Shown: piece by piece, positions 9,196 through 17,823 of the stretch | Layout of the letters: each line of letters begins with the position of its first letter | Numbering within the stretch: the first letter of the stretch is position 1 | NCBI RefSeq assembly: GCF_001429545.1 | Contig: NZ_LMSP01000010.1 | Coordinates: 40,414-104,413, forward strand | Length of the DNA stretch: 64,000 bases | DNA from: Paenibacillus sp. Soil787 | GTDB lineage: Bacteria; Bacillota; Bacilli; Paenibacillales; NBRC-103111 | Direction: 5' to 3' | Notes under the pieces: generated by a model | Told to the model about the DNA's origin: nothing | The model's database searches: none | The model's input: the letters and a program-made list of their open reading frames with translations, nothing else | Position numbers and translations under genes: made by a program

Positions 9196-9732
9196 ATGAT
9201 CAAACTTGAACATTTCGAACGTACCGACTTTGCGCAACTTATTGAATGGATTGATTCACCAAAATTTTTATTTCAATGGGGAGGTCAAACTTTTAGCTTT
9301 CCTTTAAATGAGCAACAATTGGATAATTACATCAAAACCTCTAATACAAATGCTGCTCAAGCCCTAATATATAGGGTGGTACATGAAGAAAATAATGAGG
9401 TAATTGGGCATATAAATTTACAAATTGACTGGATAAATAAATCTGCAAGGATAGGTAAGGTTTTGGTAGGAAAAAGAAGCTTAAGAGGACAAGGCATAGG
9501 ACAATTGATGATAAAAAAGGCTTTAAATATTACTTTTGAAGGATTAAAATTACACAGAGTTAGTCTGGGTGTCTTAGATTTTAATCTTTCTGCTATTTCT
9601 TGTTACGAAAAGGTAGGGTTTGTAAAAGAAGGACTAATCCGAGATAAACGAAAAATTGACAACGAATTCTGGAGTGTGTGGGAAATGAGTATTTTAGAAA
9701 ATGAATGGTTAGAAAAAAAGAATAAGAATTAA
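9196..9732 (+). CDS. GNAT-family N-acetyltransferase
   Basis: Acetyl-CoA dependent acyltransferase of the RimJ/RimL type. The third in-frame ATG (9196) is preferred because GGAAGGA lies about nine bases upstream, giving 178 residues. The acetyl-CoA binding motif is clear near residue 100 (VGKRSLRGQGIGQLMIKKAL), followed by CYEKVGFVKEGLIRDKRKID, the usual end of the fold. The substrate cannot be deduced. The gene is AT-rich compared with its neighbours, which hints at a different history, and has no obvious operon partner. Confidence 0.88.
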   Translation: MIKLEHFERTDFAQLIEWIDSPKFLFQWGGQTFSFPLNEQQLDNYIKTSNTNAAQALIYRVVHEENNEVIGHINLQIDWINKSARIGKVLVGKRSLRGQGIGQLMIKKALNITFEGLKLHRVSLGVLDFNLSAISCYEKVGFVKEGLIRDKRKIDNEFWSVWEMSILENEWLEKKNKN

Positions 9733-9778
9733 TTAACATGACCTATGCAGTTGAAGTGAATTTCTGGAAATACCCTTG

Positions 9779-9900
9779 ATCCATTGGAATTTATCCACTG
9801 TTTTACTCATTTGCGCATAGAGATGACACGAGATTTTTTCCAATGAAAGTACGATATCTCATGTCTGAACAAGTAATCTATTGGATTTTCTCCAATGATA
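9779..9900. repeat. ATTGGA-type palindromic repeats
   Basis: Contains ATTGGATTTTCTCCAAT at 9880-9896, a perfect ATTGGA/TCCAAT hairpin with a five-base spacer, plus degenerate copies such as CCATTGGAATTTATCCACTG at 9781. The same words, including the associated TTATCCACTG, recur at 25.2-25.4 kb, so this is a dispersed intergenic family. Confidence 0.6.
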
Positions 9901-9956
9901 TTGATCGTATTTTAGCCTATATCCAATTAAATCCAGATACTACATAACTCATGTAA

Positions 9957-10095
9957 TTAATTAACTCGTGGTAGCAGTTCCCAAGGCTGACTTGTTGGTC
10001 CAATTGTAAACTCATTAACGTTCGTATCTTCTGGCTGATCAATCGCGAATGCAACAACATTGGCAACTCGATCAGGTGAAATACCATACTGTTCC
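9957..10095 (-). pseudogene. C-terminal fragment of a short-chain dehydrogenase
   Basis: The minus strand reads EQYGISPDRVANVVAFAI, then QPEDTNVNEFTIGPTSQPWE and a stop at 9957. This is the C-terminal end of NAD(P)-dependent SDR oxidoreductases of about 245 residues. Everything upstream, including the Rossmann motif, is missing. The remainder, to 10369, shows no gene. Confidence 0.65.
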
Positions 10096-10369
10096 ACTCG
10101 TCAGTATTTAATTGGAATTAGGCATTATTCCAGCGTTTAAGAAGATTACAACACCACCAAAAGTGTCTTTAGTACTGTGTGACACACTCTTTAGTAAAAA
10201 CAAAATCACGCTTAGTTTTTTTGTTAGTGGTAAATTGTTACAAAATCTTCTTTGTTTTTATTGTTATTAGAATACATAAAGGCTCCAGCCCATCATTATA
10301 GTATAAGTAGTGTGGATATAACTTTAAAACGTTATGTGCGATCACAGATCGGATGGAGAGTGAAAGCCG

Positions 10370-12058
10370 TTGAAAATATGGGTTTCAAACAAGCATGAAA
10401 CACTAAGAGTTATCGCGATTAAAAACCGGTTATCCATTGAAGAACTCGTTTTGCTAAATCCGCAGATTGAAAATCCCGATCTAGATATCACGGGAAAATC
10501 GGTCTATCTACCTTCCGCAACTGAAGCTAACAATGAAATCCAATCGAGGGCTTCTTCGATTGGCTCAATTCCAACTTGCCCGGTCGCACCGACAGAAATG
10601 CTGAATAACTGGATTCCCCTCACGCCTATCTCCCAGATGGCTCAGCAGGAATATGATGTTCTGATCATCGGCACCGGAGCGGGCGGAGGATCTGTCCTAT
10701 GGAGATTGTGCGAACAATGGAAAAGGCAAGGGAAGCGGATTGGCATCATTGAACGGGGAAACCAAGTGATCCCTACGCATGCCCGAAATCTGACGACGAT
10801 GAACCAAGAGCGCCTCACAGCTTATTTTAGTTACTTATCCAAGCCGCTGCCGGGTGCTATGCCAGAATATCCGGGAGCCAGGCAGCTTTTTGCGCTGGGA
10901 GGCAGAACGTTATTCTGGTATGCATTTACTCCCAGGATGCATTCGTGGGATCTGGCGAAATGGCCTATACCTGTTCATGAGATGGAAAGCTATTACGGCA
11001 TTGCCGAACAAGTCATGAATGTTACCGGAGTATTCGCGGAAGGGGCTTCGTTCACGGAGATTTTACTGGAGCGGTTGTGGCTGCGCGGTCATTCCAAAGC
11101 GGCGCCTCTTCCGATTGCGGCTGATATCGTACCCCAATCTGCCGGACAGATTCATACCGACATGTTTACGAGTTCCATTTCCCTGCTTGCCCGAGCGCTG
11201 AATCAGAGGCCTTTCGATTTGGCGATCAACGCACGTGCCACGCAGATTCTTCATAACAACGGAAAAGTCACAGGTGTCAAGGTCGTTTCCCCGGATAAAA
11301 CCGCCTATACTTTAAAAGCTAAAACAGTTGTTTTGAGCGCGAGTACTTTTGAGACACCACGCTTGCTGTTACATTCGGGGTTTCAACACCGAGCGCTGGG
11401 GCACTTCCTGACGAATCAAAGCTTTGTTCAAGCAACAGGAACGATATCTACAGCTGATTTCCCTATCCCTTGGGGCCCCTTGAATATTATGATACCGCAA
11501 AAACCAGATACTCCTTACTCCGTGCTAATGACTGGGCCGGAAGCTTTCTACTGGTATCCAGTTACCATTGAAAGACCGTTAACAGGTGAAACTACGGTCA
11601 ACTTCTATGGTTATGGTAAAGTCGAACCGAGATACGAAAATCGGATTACCCTGAATCCGGACAAAATTGACGAGTACGGTGTCCCTGAAATTAAGGTTCA
11701 TTTCTCCTTGAGCGAGGCGGATTGGAACGTCGTTGGCCATATGACGGAAGGGATAAAACGCATTGCCAAGGATGCAGGCGTACGTCTGGTTTCCAAGAGC
11801 GGCAAACCGTCCATTTGCTTGACCCCGCTAGGCGATTTGCATCATGACTCAGGCACTTGCCGAATCGGAGACGATCCCAATACTTCCGTCGCCAACCCAT
11901 ACGGGCAAATCCATGGAGTCTCCGGCCTCTATGTGGCCGACAACAGTGCTTTACCTTACATCGGAGCCGAAAATCATACTTTGACTACGATTGCGCTCGC
12001 CATTCGTACAGCTGATCATATTATTCGGCAGGAGGGTATGCAGCCAAAAACGAAATGA
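10370..12058 (+). CDS. LysM domain-GMC oxidoreductase fusion
   Basis: FAD-dependent GMC oxidoreductase carrying an N-terminal LysM module. The TTG at 10370 is the start, with GGAGAG upstream. Residues 4-48 are a LysM domain (TLRVIAIKNRLSIEELVLLN, ending GKSVYLPS), followed by a linker to about residue 90. DVLIIGTGAGGGSVLWRL is the dinucleotide-binding motif and HHDSGTCRIG with YVADNSALPYIGAENHTL is the GMC active-site end. There is no signal peptide. LysM binds peptidoglycan or chitin-like glycan and is common in spore coat proteins, so spore or wall targeting is possible (inference). The substrate is unknown. It is monocistronic, with its own terminator. Confidence 0.87.
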   Translation: MKIWVSNKHETLRVIAIKNRLSIEELVLLNPQIENPDLDITGKSVYLPSATEANNEIQSRASSIGSIPTCPVAPTEMLNNWIPLTPISQMAQQEYDVLIIGTGAGGGSVLWRLCEQWKRQGKRIGIIERGNQVIPTHARNLTTMNQERLTAYFSYLSKPLPGAMPEYPGARQLFALGGRTLFWYAFTPRMHSWDLAKWPIPVHEMESYYGIAEQVMNVTGVFAEGASFTEILLERLWLRGHSKAAPLPIAADIVPQSAGQIHTDMFTSSISLLARALNQRPFDLAINARATQILHNNGKVTGVKVVSPDKTAYTLKAKTVVLSASTFETPRLLLHSGFQHRALGHFLTNQSFVQATGTISTADFPIPWGPLNIMIPQKPDTPYSVLMTGPEAFYWYPVTIERPLTGETTVNFYGYGKVEPRYENRITLNPDKIDEYGVPEIKVHFSLSEADWNVVGHMTEGIKRIAKDAGVRLVSKSGKPSICLTPLGDLHHDSGTCRIGDDPNTSVANPYGQIHGVSGLYVADNSALPYIGAENHTLTTIALAIRTADHIIRQEGMQPKTK

Positions 12059-12151
12059 AAAAGCTTCCTGGGTAAACAAAGAGAATACGGCCTAGCATGT
12101 TATGCTGAGCCGTCGGGTCGGTTACTGGCTGGAATCTCCCATTATATATGC

Positions 12152-12192
12152 AAAACACCCCTTAACTTATCAAATAAGTTAAGGGGTGTTTT
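12152..12192 (+). terminator. Bidirectional intrinsic terminator
   Basis: AAAACACCCCTTAACTT and its exact complement AAGTTAAGGGGTGTTTT enclose a seven-base loop, a 17-bp arm with A and T tracts on either side. It separates the LysM-GMC gene from the liv operon. Confidence 0.85.
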
Positions 12193-12294
12193 ACATTGCT
12201 GACGTTTTACAAGTTACAACATCTTATATATGTATAAATATGAGAGAACAACAAAGCACTAGACATTCTGTCTAAAATTTTGACGAAATTATAG

Positions 12295-12323
12295 ACAACT
12301 TGTGAACTTTGTTATAGTATAAT
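12295..12323 (+). promoter_or_regulatory. Probable promoter of the liv operon
   Basis: A consensus TATAAT lies at 12318-12323 with a weak -35 region (around ACTTGTGA) upstream. It leaves an untranslated leader of roughly 90 bases before livK. No T-box or CodY site could be identified by eye. Confidence 0.5.
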
Positions 12324-12417
12324 TGACAGTCGGTTAATTGATTTGCGAGTTGAACTTGCTGGGTAAGTCAACTTGTTTATTTATTTATCCTTAAAAAATC
12401 TACAATGGGGGAATATC

Positions 12418-13605
12418 ATGAAGAAGAATATTTTGGGGAAAGTTTCGTATTCGGTCATAAGTGCATCGTTGTTGGCGGGACTGCTGACTGGTTGCGGTGC
12501 AGCGGGAAGTGGGTCCGGCAGCTCAGGTGATGTTATTAAAATTGGAGCTAACTTGGAGCTTTCAGGGGCTGTTGCTTCTTACGGACAATCCATTGCACAA
12601 GGTATCGAGCTCGGGGCAGAAGAAATTAATAAAAATGGCGGAATCAATGGCAAGAAAATCGAAATTATTAAAGCTGACAACAAGTCAGAGGCAGCCGAAG
12701 CAACTAATGCAGCTATTAAATTAACCAGCCAAGATAAAGTGGCCGCGATTATTGGCGCAGCAACAAGCGGAGACACGGTAGCACAGGTTCAAATCGCTAC
12801 TGATAACAAAACGGTATTGCTGACACCTTCTGGCACAAGCCCGAACGTAACTGTAGGAACGAGCGGCAAAGTCAATGATTATATCTTCCGTACTTGCTTT
12901 ATTGACCCTTTCCAAGGTAACGTTGCTGCGAACTTTGCAGCTAAAAACTTGAACGTGAAGAAGGCGGCAATCTTTGCAGACAACGCGAGTGATTACGCGA
13001 AAGGACTTGCATCTTCCTTTAAAGATACTTTCTCAAAAACTGGAGGTACTGTAGTCGCTCAAGAATCTTATGTAGCGAAAGATACAGACTTCCGCGCGAC
13101 ATTGACTCGTATCAAAGCAGCGAATCCAGAGTTTGTCTTTATTCCAGGCTACTACGAAGAAGTTGGTTTGATCATCAAGCAAGCACGGGAGATGGGGATC
13201 ACGGTTCCATTCATGGGCGGAGACGGTTGGGATTCTCCGAAGCTGGTTGAACTGGCAGGCGCTGCGGCTCTGAATAATACATTTATTACGAATCACTACT
13301 CTTCCGAAGATCCGGACAAAACGATTCAAAACTTTGTTACAGCATTTAAAGGCAAATACGAGAACAAATCCCCGGACGCTTTTAACGCACTTGGCTATGA
13401 CTCAGTTTACCTGATCGCAGACGGTATCAAACGTGCCGGCTCGACTGATGGAGCGAAAATTAAGGATGCTATGGCGCAAACAAAAGATTTGGCTTTAGTT
13501 TCCGGGAAAATTACATTTGACAACCAGCATAACCCGATTAAAACTGCAACAGTATTAAAGTATAAAGATGGTAAGCAACAGTTCGAAACAAAAGTTAATC
13601 CTTAA
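12418..13605 (+). CDS. livK: Branched-chain amino acid ABC transporter, substrate-binding lipoprotein
   Basis: Captures leucine, isoleucine, valine or a related amino acid outside the membrane and delivers it to LivHM. The start is the ATG at 12418, after a GGGGGA site; an upstream extension from 12373 is leader sequence. The signal peptide ends in a lipobox LLTGCGAAG, so Cys24 is lipidated. The type I periplasmic-binding fold follows, with DVIKIGANLELSGAVASYGQ at the start of the mature domain and the Y-x-EE segment GYYEEVGLIIKQA in the second lobe. At 395 residues it is full length. It is the first gene of a five-gene operon. Confidence 0.93.
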   Translation: MKKNILGKVSYSVISASLLAGLLTGCGAAGSGSGSSGDVIKIGANLELSGAVASYGQSIAQGIELGAEEINKNGGINGKKIEIIKADNKSEAAEATNAAIKLTSQDKVAAIIGAATSGDTVAQVQIATDNKTVLLTPSGTSPNVTVGTSGKVNDYIFRTCFIDPFQGNVAANFAAKNLNVKKAAIFADNASDYAKGLASSFKDTFSKTGGTVVAQESYVAKDTDFRATLTRIKAANPEFVFIPGYYEEVGLIIKQAREMGITVPFMGGDGWDSPKLVELAGAAALNNTFITNHYSSEDPDKTIQNFVTAFKGKYENKSPDAFNALGYDSVYLIADGIKRAGSTDGAKIKDAMAQTKDLALVSGKITFDNQHNPIKTATVLKYKDGKQQFETKVNP

Positions 13606-13619
13606 TACGTGTTTAGCAT

Positions 13620-13655
13620 GGGTGGGGGAATCTCCCTCACCCGTTTTCATTTTCA
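13620..13655 (+). terminator. Hairpin between livK and livH
   Basis: GGGTGGGGG and CCCTCACCC flank a short loop and are followed by GTTTTCATTTT. In the 68-bp gap after the binding-protein gene such a stem usually stabilises the upstream message or partly terminates transcription, giving more binding protein than permease. That role is inferred. Confidence 0.6.
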
Positions 13656-13672
13656 GAAGGGGATTGAAGAAT

Positions 13673-14548
13673 ATGGATTGGATACAGCAGATTATTAACG
13701 GAATCTCACTTGGCAGTATCTACGCGCTTATCGCATTAGGCTATACGATGGTCTACGGTATTATTCGCCTCATTAACTTTGCGCATGGTGATGTGTTCAT
13801 GGTCGGTGCGTTTATCGGCTTCTATGCTATTAAGTACGCTGGTTTAGGCTTCTTCCCGGCTCTGATCATCGCTATGATTATCTGCGCGCTTCTTGGTGTC
13901 GTTATTGAGAGAATTGCATACAAGCGCTTGCGCAACGCGAGCCGAATAGCAGCGCTGATTACAGCGATCGGGGTTTCCCTTCTAATTGAATACGGAACTA
14001 TCTATTTGCGTGGTGCTCAGCCAGAAGCGTTTCCGCAAGTATTGCCGAATCAAAGCTATAAATTTCTGGGAGCAACGATCAGCAGCGCTTCAATCTTCAT
14101 TCTCTGCGTATCAGTGTTCTTAATGATTATTCTGCAATTCATTGTTCGCCGTACGAAAATCGGAAAAGCGATGAGGGCCGTATCCCACGATGCGGAAGCC
14201 GCTCGCTTGATGGGCATTAATGTGGATCGGACGATCTCGGCTACCTTTGCCATTGGTTCTGCTCTAGCAGGTGCGGCAGGGGTTATTTTCGGGATCTACT
14301 ATACGAAGATCGAGCCGCTCATGGGCGTGATTCCAGGCTTGAAAGCATTCGTTGCGGCTGTGTTAGGCGGTATTGGTATTATCCCGGGAGCTGCGATCGG
14401 TGGACTTGTCCTTGGCTTGGTTGAAACGTTGGTTAGTGCACTGGGCTACTCCAACTGGCGGGATGCTGCTGCATTCATTATTTTGATTTTAATTCTCATC
14501 TTCAAGCCGTCAGGCATTTTGGGTAAAAATACTCGAGAGAAAGTGTAG
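13673..14548 (+). CDS. livH: Branched-chain amino acid ABC transporter permease LivH
   Basis: First membrane subunit of the LIV importer. The ATG at 13673 follows AGAAGGGGATTGA; the frame is open further upstream but overlaps livK and the intergenic hairpin. The 291 residues show eight or so hydrophobic helices and the family signatures IINGISLGSIYALIALGYTM at the N-terminus, GIIRLINFAHGDVFM near residue 30 and the cytoplasmic loop AVSHDAEAARLMGINVD, which contacts the ATPases. It is 13 bp upstream of livM. Confidence 0.94.
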   Translation: MDWIQQIINGISLGSIYALIALGYTMVYGIIRLINFAHGDVFMVGAFIGFYAIKYAGLGFFPALIIAMIICALLGVVIERIAYKRLRNASRIAALITAIGVSLLIEYGTIYLRGAQPEAFPQVLPNQSYKFLGATISSASIFILCVSVFLMIILQFIVRRTKIGKAMRAVSHDAEAARLMGINVDRTISATFAIGSALAGAAGVIFGIYYTKIEPLMGVIPGLKAFVAAVLGGIGIIPGAAIGGLVLGLVETLVSALGYSNWRDAAAFIILILILIFKPSGILGKNTREKV

Positions 14549-14561
14549 GTGACGGACGAGT

Positions 14562-15512
14562 ATGAAAAAAACTAACGGATTATTTTGGTTATTCCTTATT
14601 GTTTCCATTATTGTATATGGCCTTGTTCAGTTCCTCATAAGCACAGGCATATTGAATGCTTTTTATTCGAATACGTTAATCTTTATTGTGATTAATATTA
14701 TTCTCGCCGTCAGCTTGCATCTGGTCATCGGGATTACAGGTCAATTCTCTATTGGTCATGCAGGTTTTTTGGCCGTAGGTGCTTATGTGGCCGCAATTTG
14801 TACGAAGCTGCAGCTTCCTTTTCCGCTTGCTTTAGTTATTGGAGGCGTAATTGCAGCAGCATCGGGCTTGCTGATTGGCATTCCGAGCTTGCGGCTAAAA
14901 GGTGACTACCTAGCAATTGCTACACTCGGTTTTGGGGAGATCATCCGCATTGTGTTCGTAAACATTGATTATGTGGGCGGGGCAGCTGGGATGCAGGTTG
15001 CACATTTGACCAATTGGACATATGCCTTCCTTTGTCTGTTCATTACCTTACTTGTCATTATGAACTTTACGAATTCCACGCATGGCCGAGCTTGTATTTC
15101 GATCCGGGAAAATGAAATCGCCGCGGATGCGATGGGGATTAACACGACGTATTATAAAGTTGTCGCTTTTGCAATTGGGGCGTTTTTTGCAGGTATTGCC
15201 GGCGGTTTATATTCGCACAATTTCTATATCATTCAGCCGACGAACTTTGGCTTTTTGAAGTCCTTCGATATTTTGATTTTCGTTGTGCTTGGCGGATTGG
15301 GAAGCTTATCCGGCGCGGTGCTTGCCGCGATATTGATGACGATCGTTTCCACCTTTCTGCAGAGCTATCCGGAAACTCGGATGGTCATTTACAGCGTCAT
15401 ACTGATTGTTGTCATGCTGTATCGACCAACAGGTTTGATGGGAACTAAAGAAATCACTTCTTACTTAGGCAAATGGTCGTTTGGCAAAGGAGGACGTTTG
15501 CATGGCAAATAA
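14562..15512 (+). CDS. livM: Branched-chain amino acid ABC transporter permease LivM
   Basis: Second membrane subunit of the LIV importer, 316 residues. Family marks are LVIGITGQFSIGHAGFLAVG near residue 50, LRLKGDYLAIATLGFGEIIR near residue 110 and the ATPase-contact loop SIRENEIAADAMGINTTYYK near residue 185. It has about nine hydrophobic segments. The 3' end overlaps the start of livG by 11 bp, consistent with translational coupling in the livKHMGF operon. Confidence 0.94.
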   Translation: MKKTNGLFWLFLIVSIIVYGLVQFLISTGILNAFYSNTLIFIVINIILAVSLHLVIGITGQFSIGHAGFLAVGAYVAAICTKLQLPFPLALVIGGVIAAASGLLIGIPSLRLKGDYLAIATLGFGEIIRIVFVNIDYVGGAAGMQVAHLTNWTYAFLCLFITLLVIMNFTNSTHGRACISIRENEIAADAMGINTTYYKVVAFAIGAFFAGIAGGLYSHNFYIIQPTNFGFLKSFDILIFVVLGGLGSLSGAVLAAILMTIVSTFLQSYPETRMVIYSVILIVVMLYRPTGLMGTKEITSYLGKWSFGKGGRLHGK

Positions 15513-16290
15513 ACCTTTGCTGCGGGTAAAAGATGCCGGCATTCAGTTCGGTGGATTAAAAGCGGTATCTGGATTTAATATGGAAATTCATCAAGGAGAA
15601 CTCATTGGTCTGATTGGCCCCAATGGAGCGGGAAAAACGACTAGTTTTAACCTTCTGACGGGTGTATATGTGCCAACGGAAGGCGATATTCTGTTCGATG
15701 GCAAGAGGTTGAATGGACTTGCACCTTATCAAATTACACGAAGCGGGATTAGTCGGACCTTCCAGAATATTCGTCTCTTTAATGAATTGTCCGTACTCGA
15801 TAACGTCAAAGTCGCTTATCACTCTTTGTCTAAGCATTCGATGATGAGCTCTATTTTGCGCCTTCCTTCACATTTTGCCGGAGAGAAAGAAATCGAAGAG
15901 AAAGCATTGCAATTTCTCCGGGTCTTTCAGTTAGAGTCCTATAAAGATGAAATCGCCAAAAATTTGCCCTATGGCCAGCAAAGACGATTGGAAATAGCTC
16001 GCGCATTAGCCGCAGGTCCGAAGCTGCTCCTTCTGGATGAACCGGCAGCCGGGATGAACCCGCAAGAGACACATCAACTGATGGAGCTTATTGCGTTTAT
16101 CCGCAAGGAATTTCAGTTAACAGTCCTGTTAATTGAACACGATATGAAATTAGTAATGGGTATCTGTGAACGGATTTATGTGCTCGATCATGGACAGCTC
16201 ATAGCACAAGGAACGCCTGATGAAATCCGCAATCATCCCAAGGTCATTGAGGCATACCTAGGTGAGGAGGTGAAGAGCGGCGATGCTTAA
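15502..16290 (+). CDS. livG: Branched-chain amino acid ABC transporter ATP-binding protein LivG
   Basis: First ATPase of the LIV importer. The ATG at 15502 has AAAGGAGG about eight bases upstream and is preferred over 15481. In 262 residues it carries Walker A GPNGAGKTT near residue 40, the LivG-specific insertion with SGISRTFQNIRLFNELSVLDN, the signature LPYGQQRRLEIARAL, which uses YGQQ instead of LSGGQ as is normal for LivG, and Walker B LLLLDEPAAGMNP. It overlaps livF by 8 bp. Confidence 0.95.
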   Translation: MANKPLLRVKDAGIQFGGLKAVSGFNMEIHQGELIGLIGPNGAGKTTSFNLLTGVYVPTEGDILFDGKRLNGLAPYQITRSGISRTFQNIRLFNELSVLDNVKVAYHSLSKHSMMSSILRLPSHFAGEKEIEEKALQFLRVFQLESYKDEIAKNLPYGQQRRLEIARALAAGPKLLLLDEPAAGMNPQETHQLMELIAFIRKEFQLTVLLIEHDMKLVMGICERIYVLDHGQLIAQGTPDEIRNHPKVIEAYLGEEVKSGDA

Positions 16291-16990
16291 AGTTGATGAA
16301 CTGGGTGTATATTACGGCAACATTCAAGCCCTGAAGGGGGTCTCTTTGGAAGTGAATCAAGGCGAGATTGTCACCTTAATTGGTGCCAATGGTGCAGGCA
16401 AAAGCACACTTCTGAAGTCATTGTCCGGTCTCCTTAAACCTAAGCAAGGTGATATCCAGTACATGGGCAGATCTATTGCGGGCAAGCCTGCACAAGAGAT
16501 AGTAAAAGCGGGAATCTCTCATGTACCGGAAGGCCGCCGCGTATTTGCTAACATGTCCGTTGAAGAAAACCTGGAGCTCGGGGCTTATTTGCGAACAGAT
16601 AAACGCGGCATTCGCGAAGATATGGAGAACGTGTATCGGTTGTTCCCTAGACTTCTGGAGCGTCGTAAACAGTTATCAGGTACGCTATCCGGCGGCGAGC
16701 AGCAAATGCTTGCTATGGGTCGGGCGCTAATGGCACGCCCTAAGCTGCTTTTGCTGGATGAACCATCCATGGGCCTTGCGCCATTGTTGGTTAAAACCAT
16801 TTTTGAAATTATTGTAGAAATCAACCGCACCGGTACGACAGTATTGCTGGTCGAACAAAATGCGAATATGGCGCTATCCATTGCTCATCGCGCTTATGTG
16901 ATTGAAACCGGAAAAGTCGTGATCTCGGGAACGGCTGCTGAGTTGCAGTCCAGTGACCAGGTGAAACAGGCTTATCTTGGCGGTCATTAA
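16283..16990 (+). CDS. livF: Branched-chain amino acid ABC transporter ATP-binding protein LivF
   Basis: Second ATPase of the LIV importer, 235 residues, pairing with LivG. Walker A is GANGAGKST near residue 35, then GISHVPEGRRVFANMSVEEN, the signature LSGGEQQMLAMGRALM and Walker B LLLLDEPSMGLAP, all standard LivF. GAGGTGAAGAG lies within the end of livG as its ribosome site. It is the last gene of the operon, followed by a strong terminator. Confidence 0.95.
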   Translation: MLKVDELGVYYGNIQALKGVSLEVNQGEIVTLIGANGAGKSTLLKSLSGLLKPKQGDIQYMGRSIAGKPAQEIVKAGISHVPEGRRVFANMSVEENLELGAYLRTDKRGIREDMENVYRLFPRLLERRKQLSGTLSGGEQQMLAMGRALMARPKLLLLDEPSMGLAPLLVKTIFEIIVEINRTGTTVLLVEQNANMALSIAHRAYVIETGKVVISGTAAELQSSDQVKQAYLGGH

Positions 16991-17037
16991 AGAGCGGCAG
17001 CTCTGGACGGGGCCTGCCAACGTTTTAAAGAAAATAT

Positions 17038-17076
17038 ACGCCAAGCCTTCGAACGTGATCGGCTTGGCGTTTTTCT
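17038..17076 (+). terminator. Terminator of the liv operon
   Basis: ACGCCAAGCC and GGCTTGGCGT form a 10-bp perfect stem followed by TTTTTCTT. Confidence 0.85.
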
Positions 17077-17092
17077 TAAGACGGTATTACTA

Positions 17093-17542
17093 ATGAAAAA
17101 TATATACAACCATATGCATACAGTGGAAATACTGAACCGTATCGAGAATTTAAGTCCAAATTTAAAACCACAATGGGGTACAATGAATGTTGCTCAAATG
17201 TTGGCTCACTGCTCATCGTTTCAAGATATCGCAATGGGAAATTCCTTTCCCCCTAGAGATTGGCTAGGAAGGTTAATAGGAAGGTTTTTGAAACCTATGT
17301 TATATAATGACAAGCCAACACCACACAATATGTCAACAATTTCGACCATACGTATTTTAGATGACAAAGATTTTGAGACAGAAAAAGAAAAACTGAAACA
17401 AAAGATGTTAACTTACCAAAGTAACGGTCCAGATAAATGTTCACCCCATCCACATCCTTTTTTTGGAAAATTCACTAATGAGCAATGGGGTAAAGGAATT
17501 TATAAACATCTAGACCATCATTTAAGACAATTTGGTGTTTAA
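17093..17542 (+). CDS. DUF1569 domain protein
   Basis: Small soluble protein of 149 residues resembling the DUF1569 family, part of the DinB-like helical-bundle group. Supporting motifs are WGTMNVAQMLAHCSSFQDIA near residue 28 and the ending HPFFGKFTNEQWGKGIYKHLDHHLRQFGV region, where spaced histidines could bind a metal. No clear ribosome site precedes the ATG at 17093, which is the best start because similarity begins near it. It is AT-rich and lies alone between two terminators. The function of the family is not established. Confidence 0.8.
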   Translation: MKNIYNHMHTVEILNRIENLSPNLKPQWGTMNVAQMLAHCSSFQDIAMGNSFPPRDWLGRLIGRFLKPMLYNDKPTPHNMSTISTIRILDDKDFETEKEKLKQKMLTYQSNGPDKCSPHPHPFFGKFTNEQWGKGIYKHLDHHLRQFGV

Positions 17543-17639
17543 TCCGGCGATTGCCTCCATGGCATATATACAAGCAAGCGATATGTACCGTACATATAAT
17601 TATACCGTAGTGAAAAATTACTGAAGGGAATGAGTCAAC

Positions 17640-17729
17640 ATGAGCGAAGTAGGTTATGGACGTTCAAGCGCATTTATCTTAGTTCTTTTTATTCTTTTGG
17701 TAATCATCACATCATCTTTTGTAATTTAA
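17640..17729 (+). CDS. YjcZ-family sporulation protein (29 aa)
   Basis: Tiny hydrophobic protein MSEVGYGRSSAFILVLFILL, ending in SSFVI. It matches the YjcZ family pattern: a short Gly/Tyr head followed by one membrane helix of the FxLIVVLFILLIIVG type. Members are made in sporulating Bacillus and Paenibacillus; their role is unknown. GAAGGGAATGAG supplies the ribosome site. A CATATAAT at 17593-17600 resembles the -10 element of SigE/SigK promoters, fitting sporulation control, though the -35 match is unconvincing. Confidence 0.75.
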   Translation: MSEVGYGRSSAFILVLFILLVIITSSFVI

Positions 17730-17750
17730 TATTTCCTTAATCCAATAAGA

Positions 17751-17785
17751 AAAGACGGAAGCCAACAATGGCCGCCGTCTTTCTT
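17751..17785 (+). terminator. Intrinsic terminator
   Basis: AAAGACGG and CCGTCTTT pair, reinforced by GCC/GGC inside, followed by CTTGTT. It ends the yjcZ-like transcript. Confidence 0.75.
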
Positions 17786-17823
17786 GTTATATGATTTCAT
17801 TTAAAAGGATGAGTGAGCTGGGA

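Noticed and set aside
12059..12151. c-di-GMP-I riboswitch
   Set aside because: Only isolated words match; the conserved GACGCAAAGCC core is not present.
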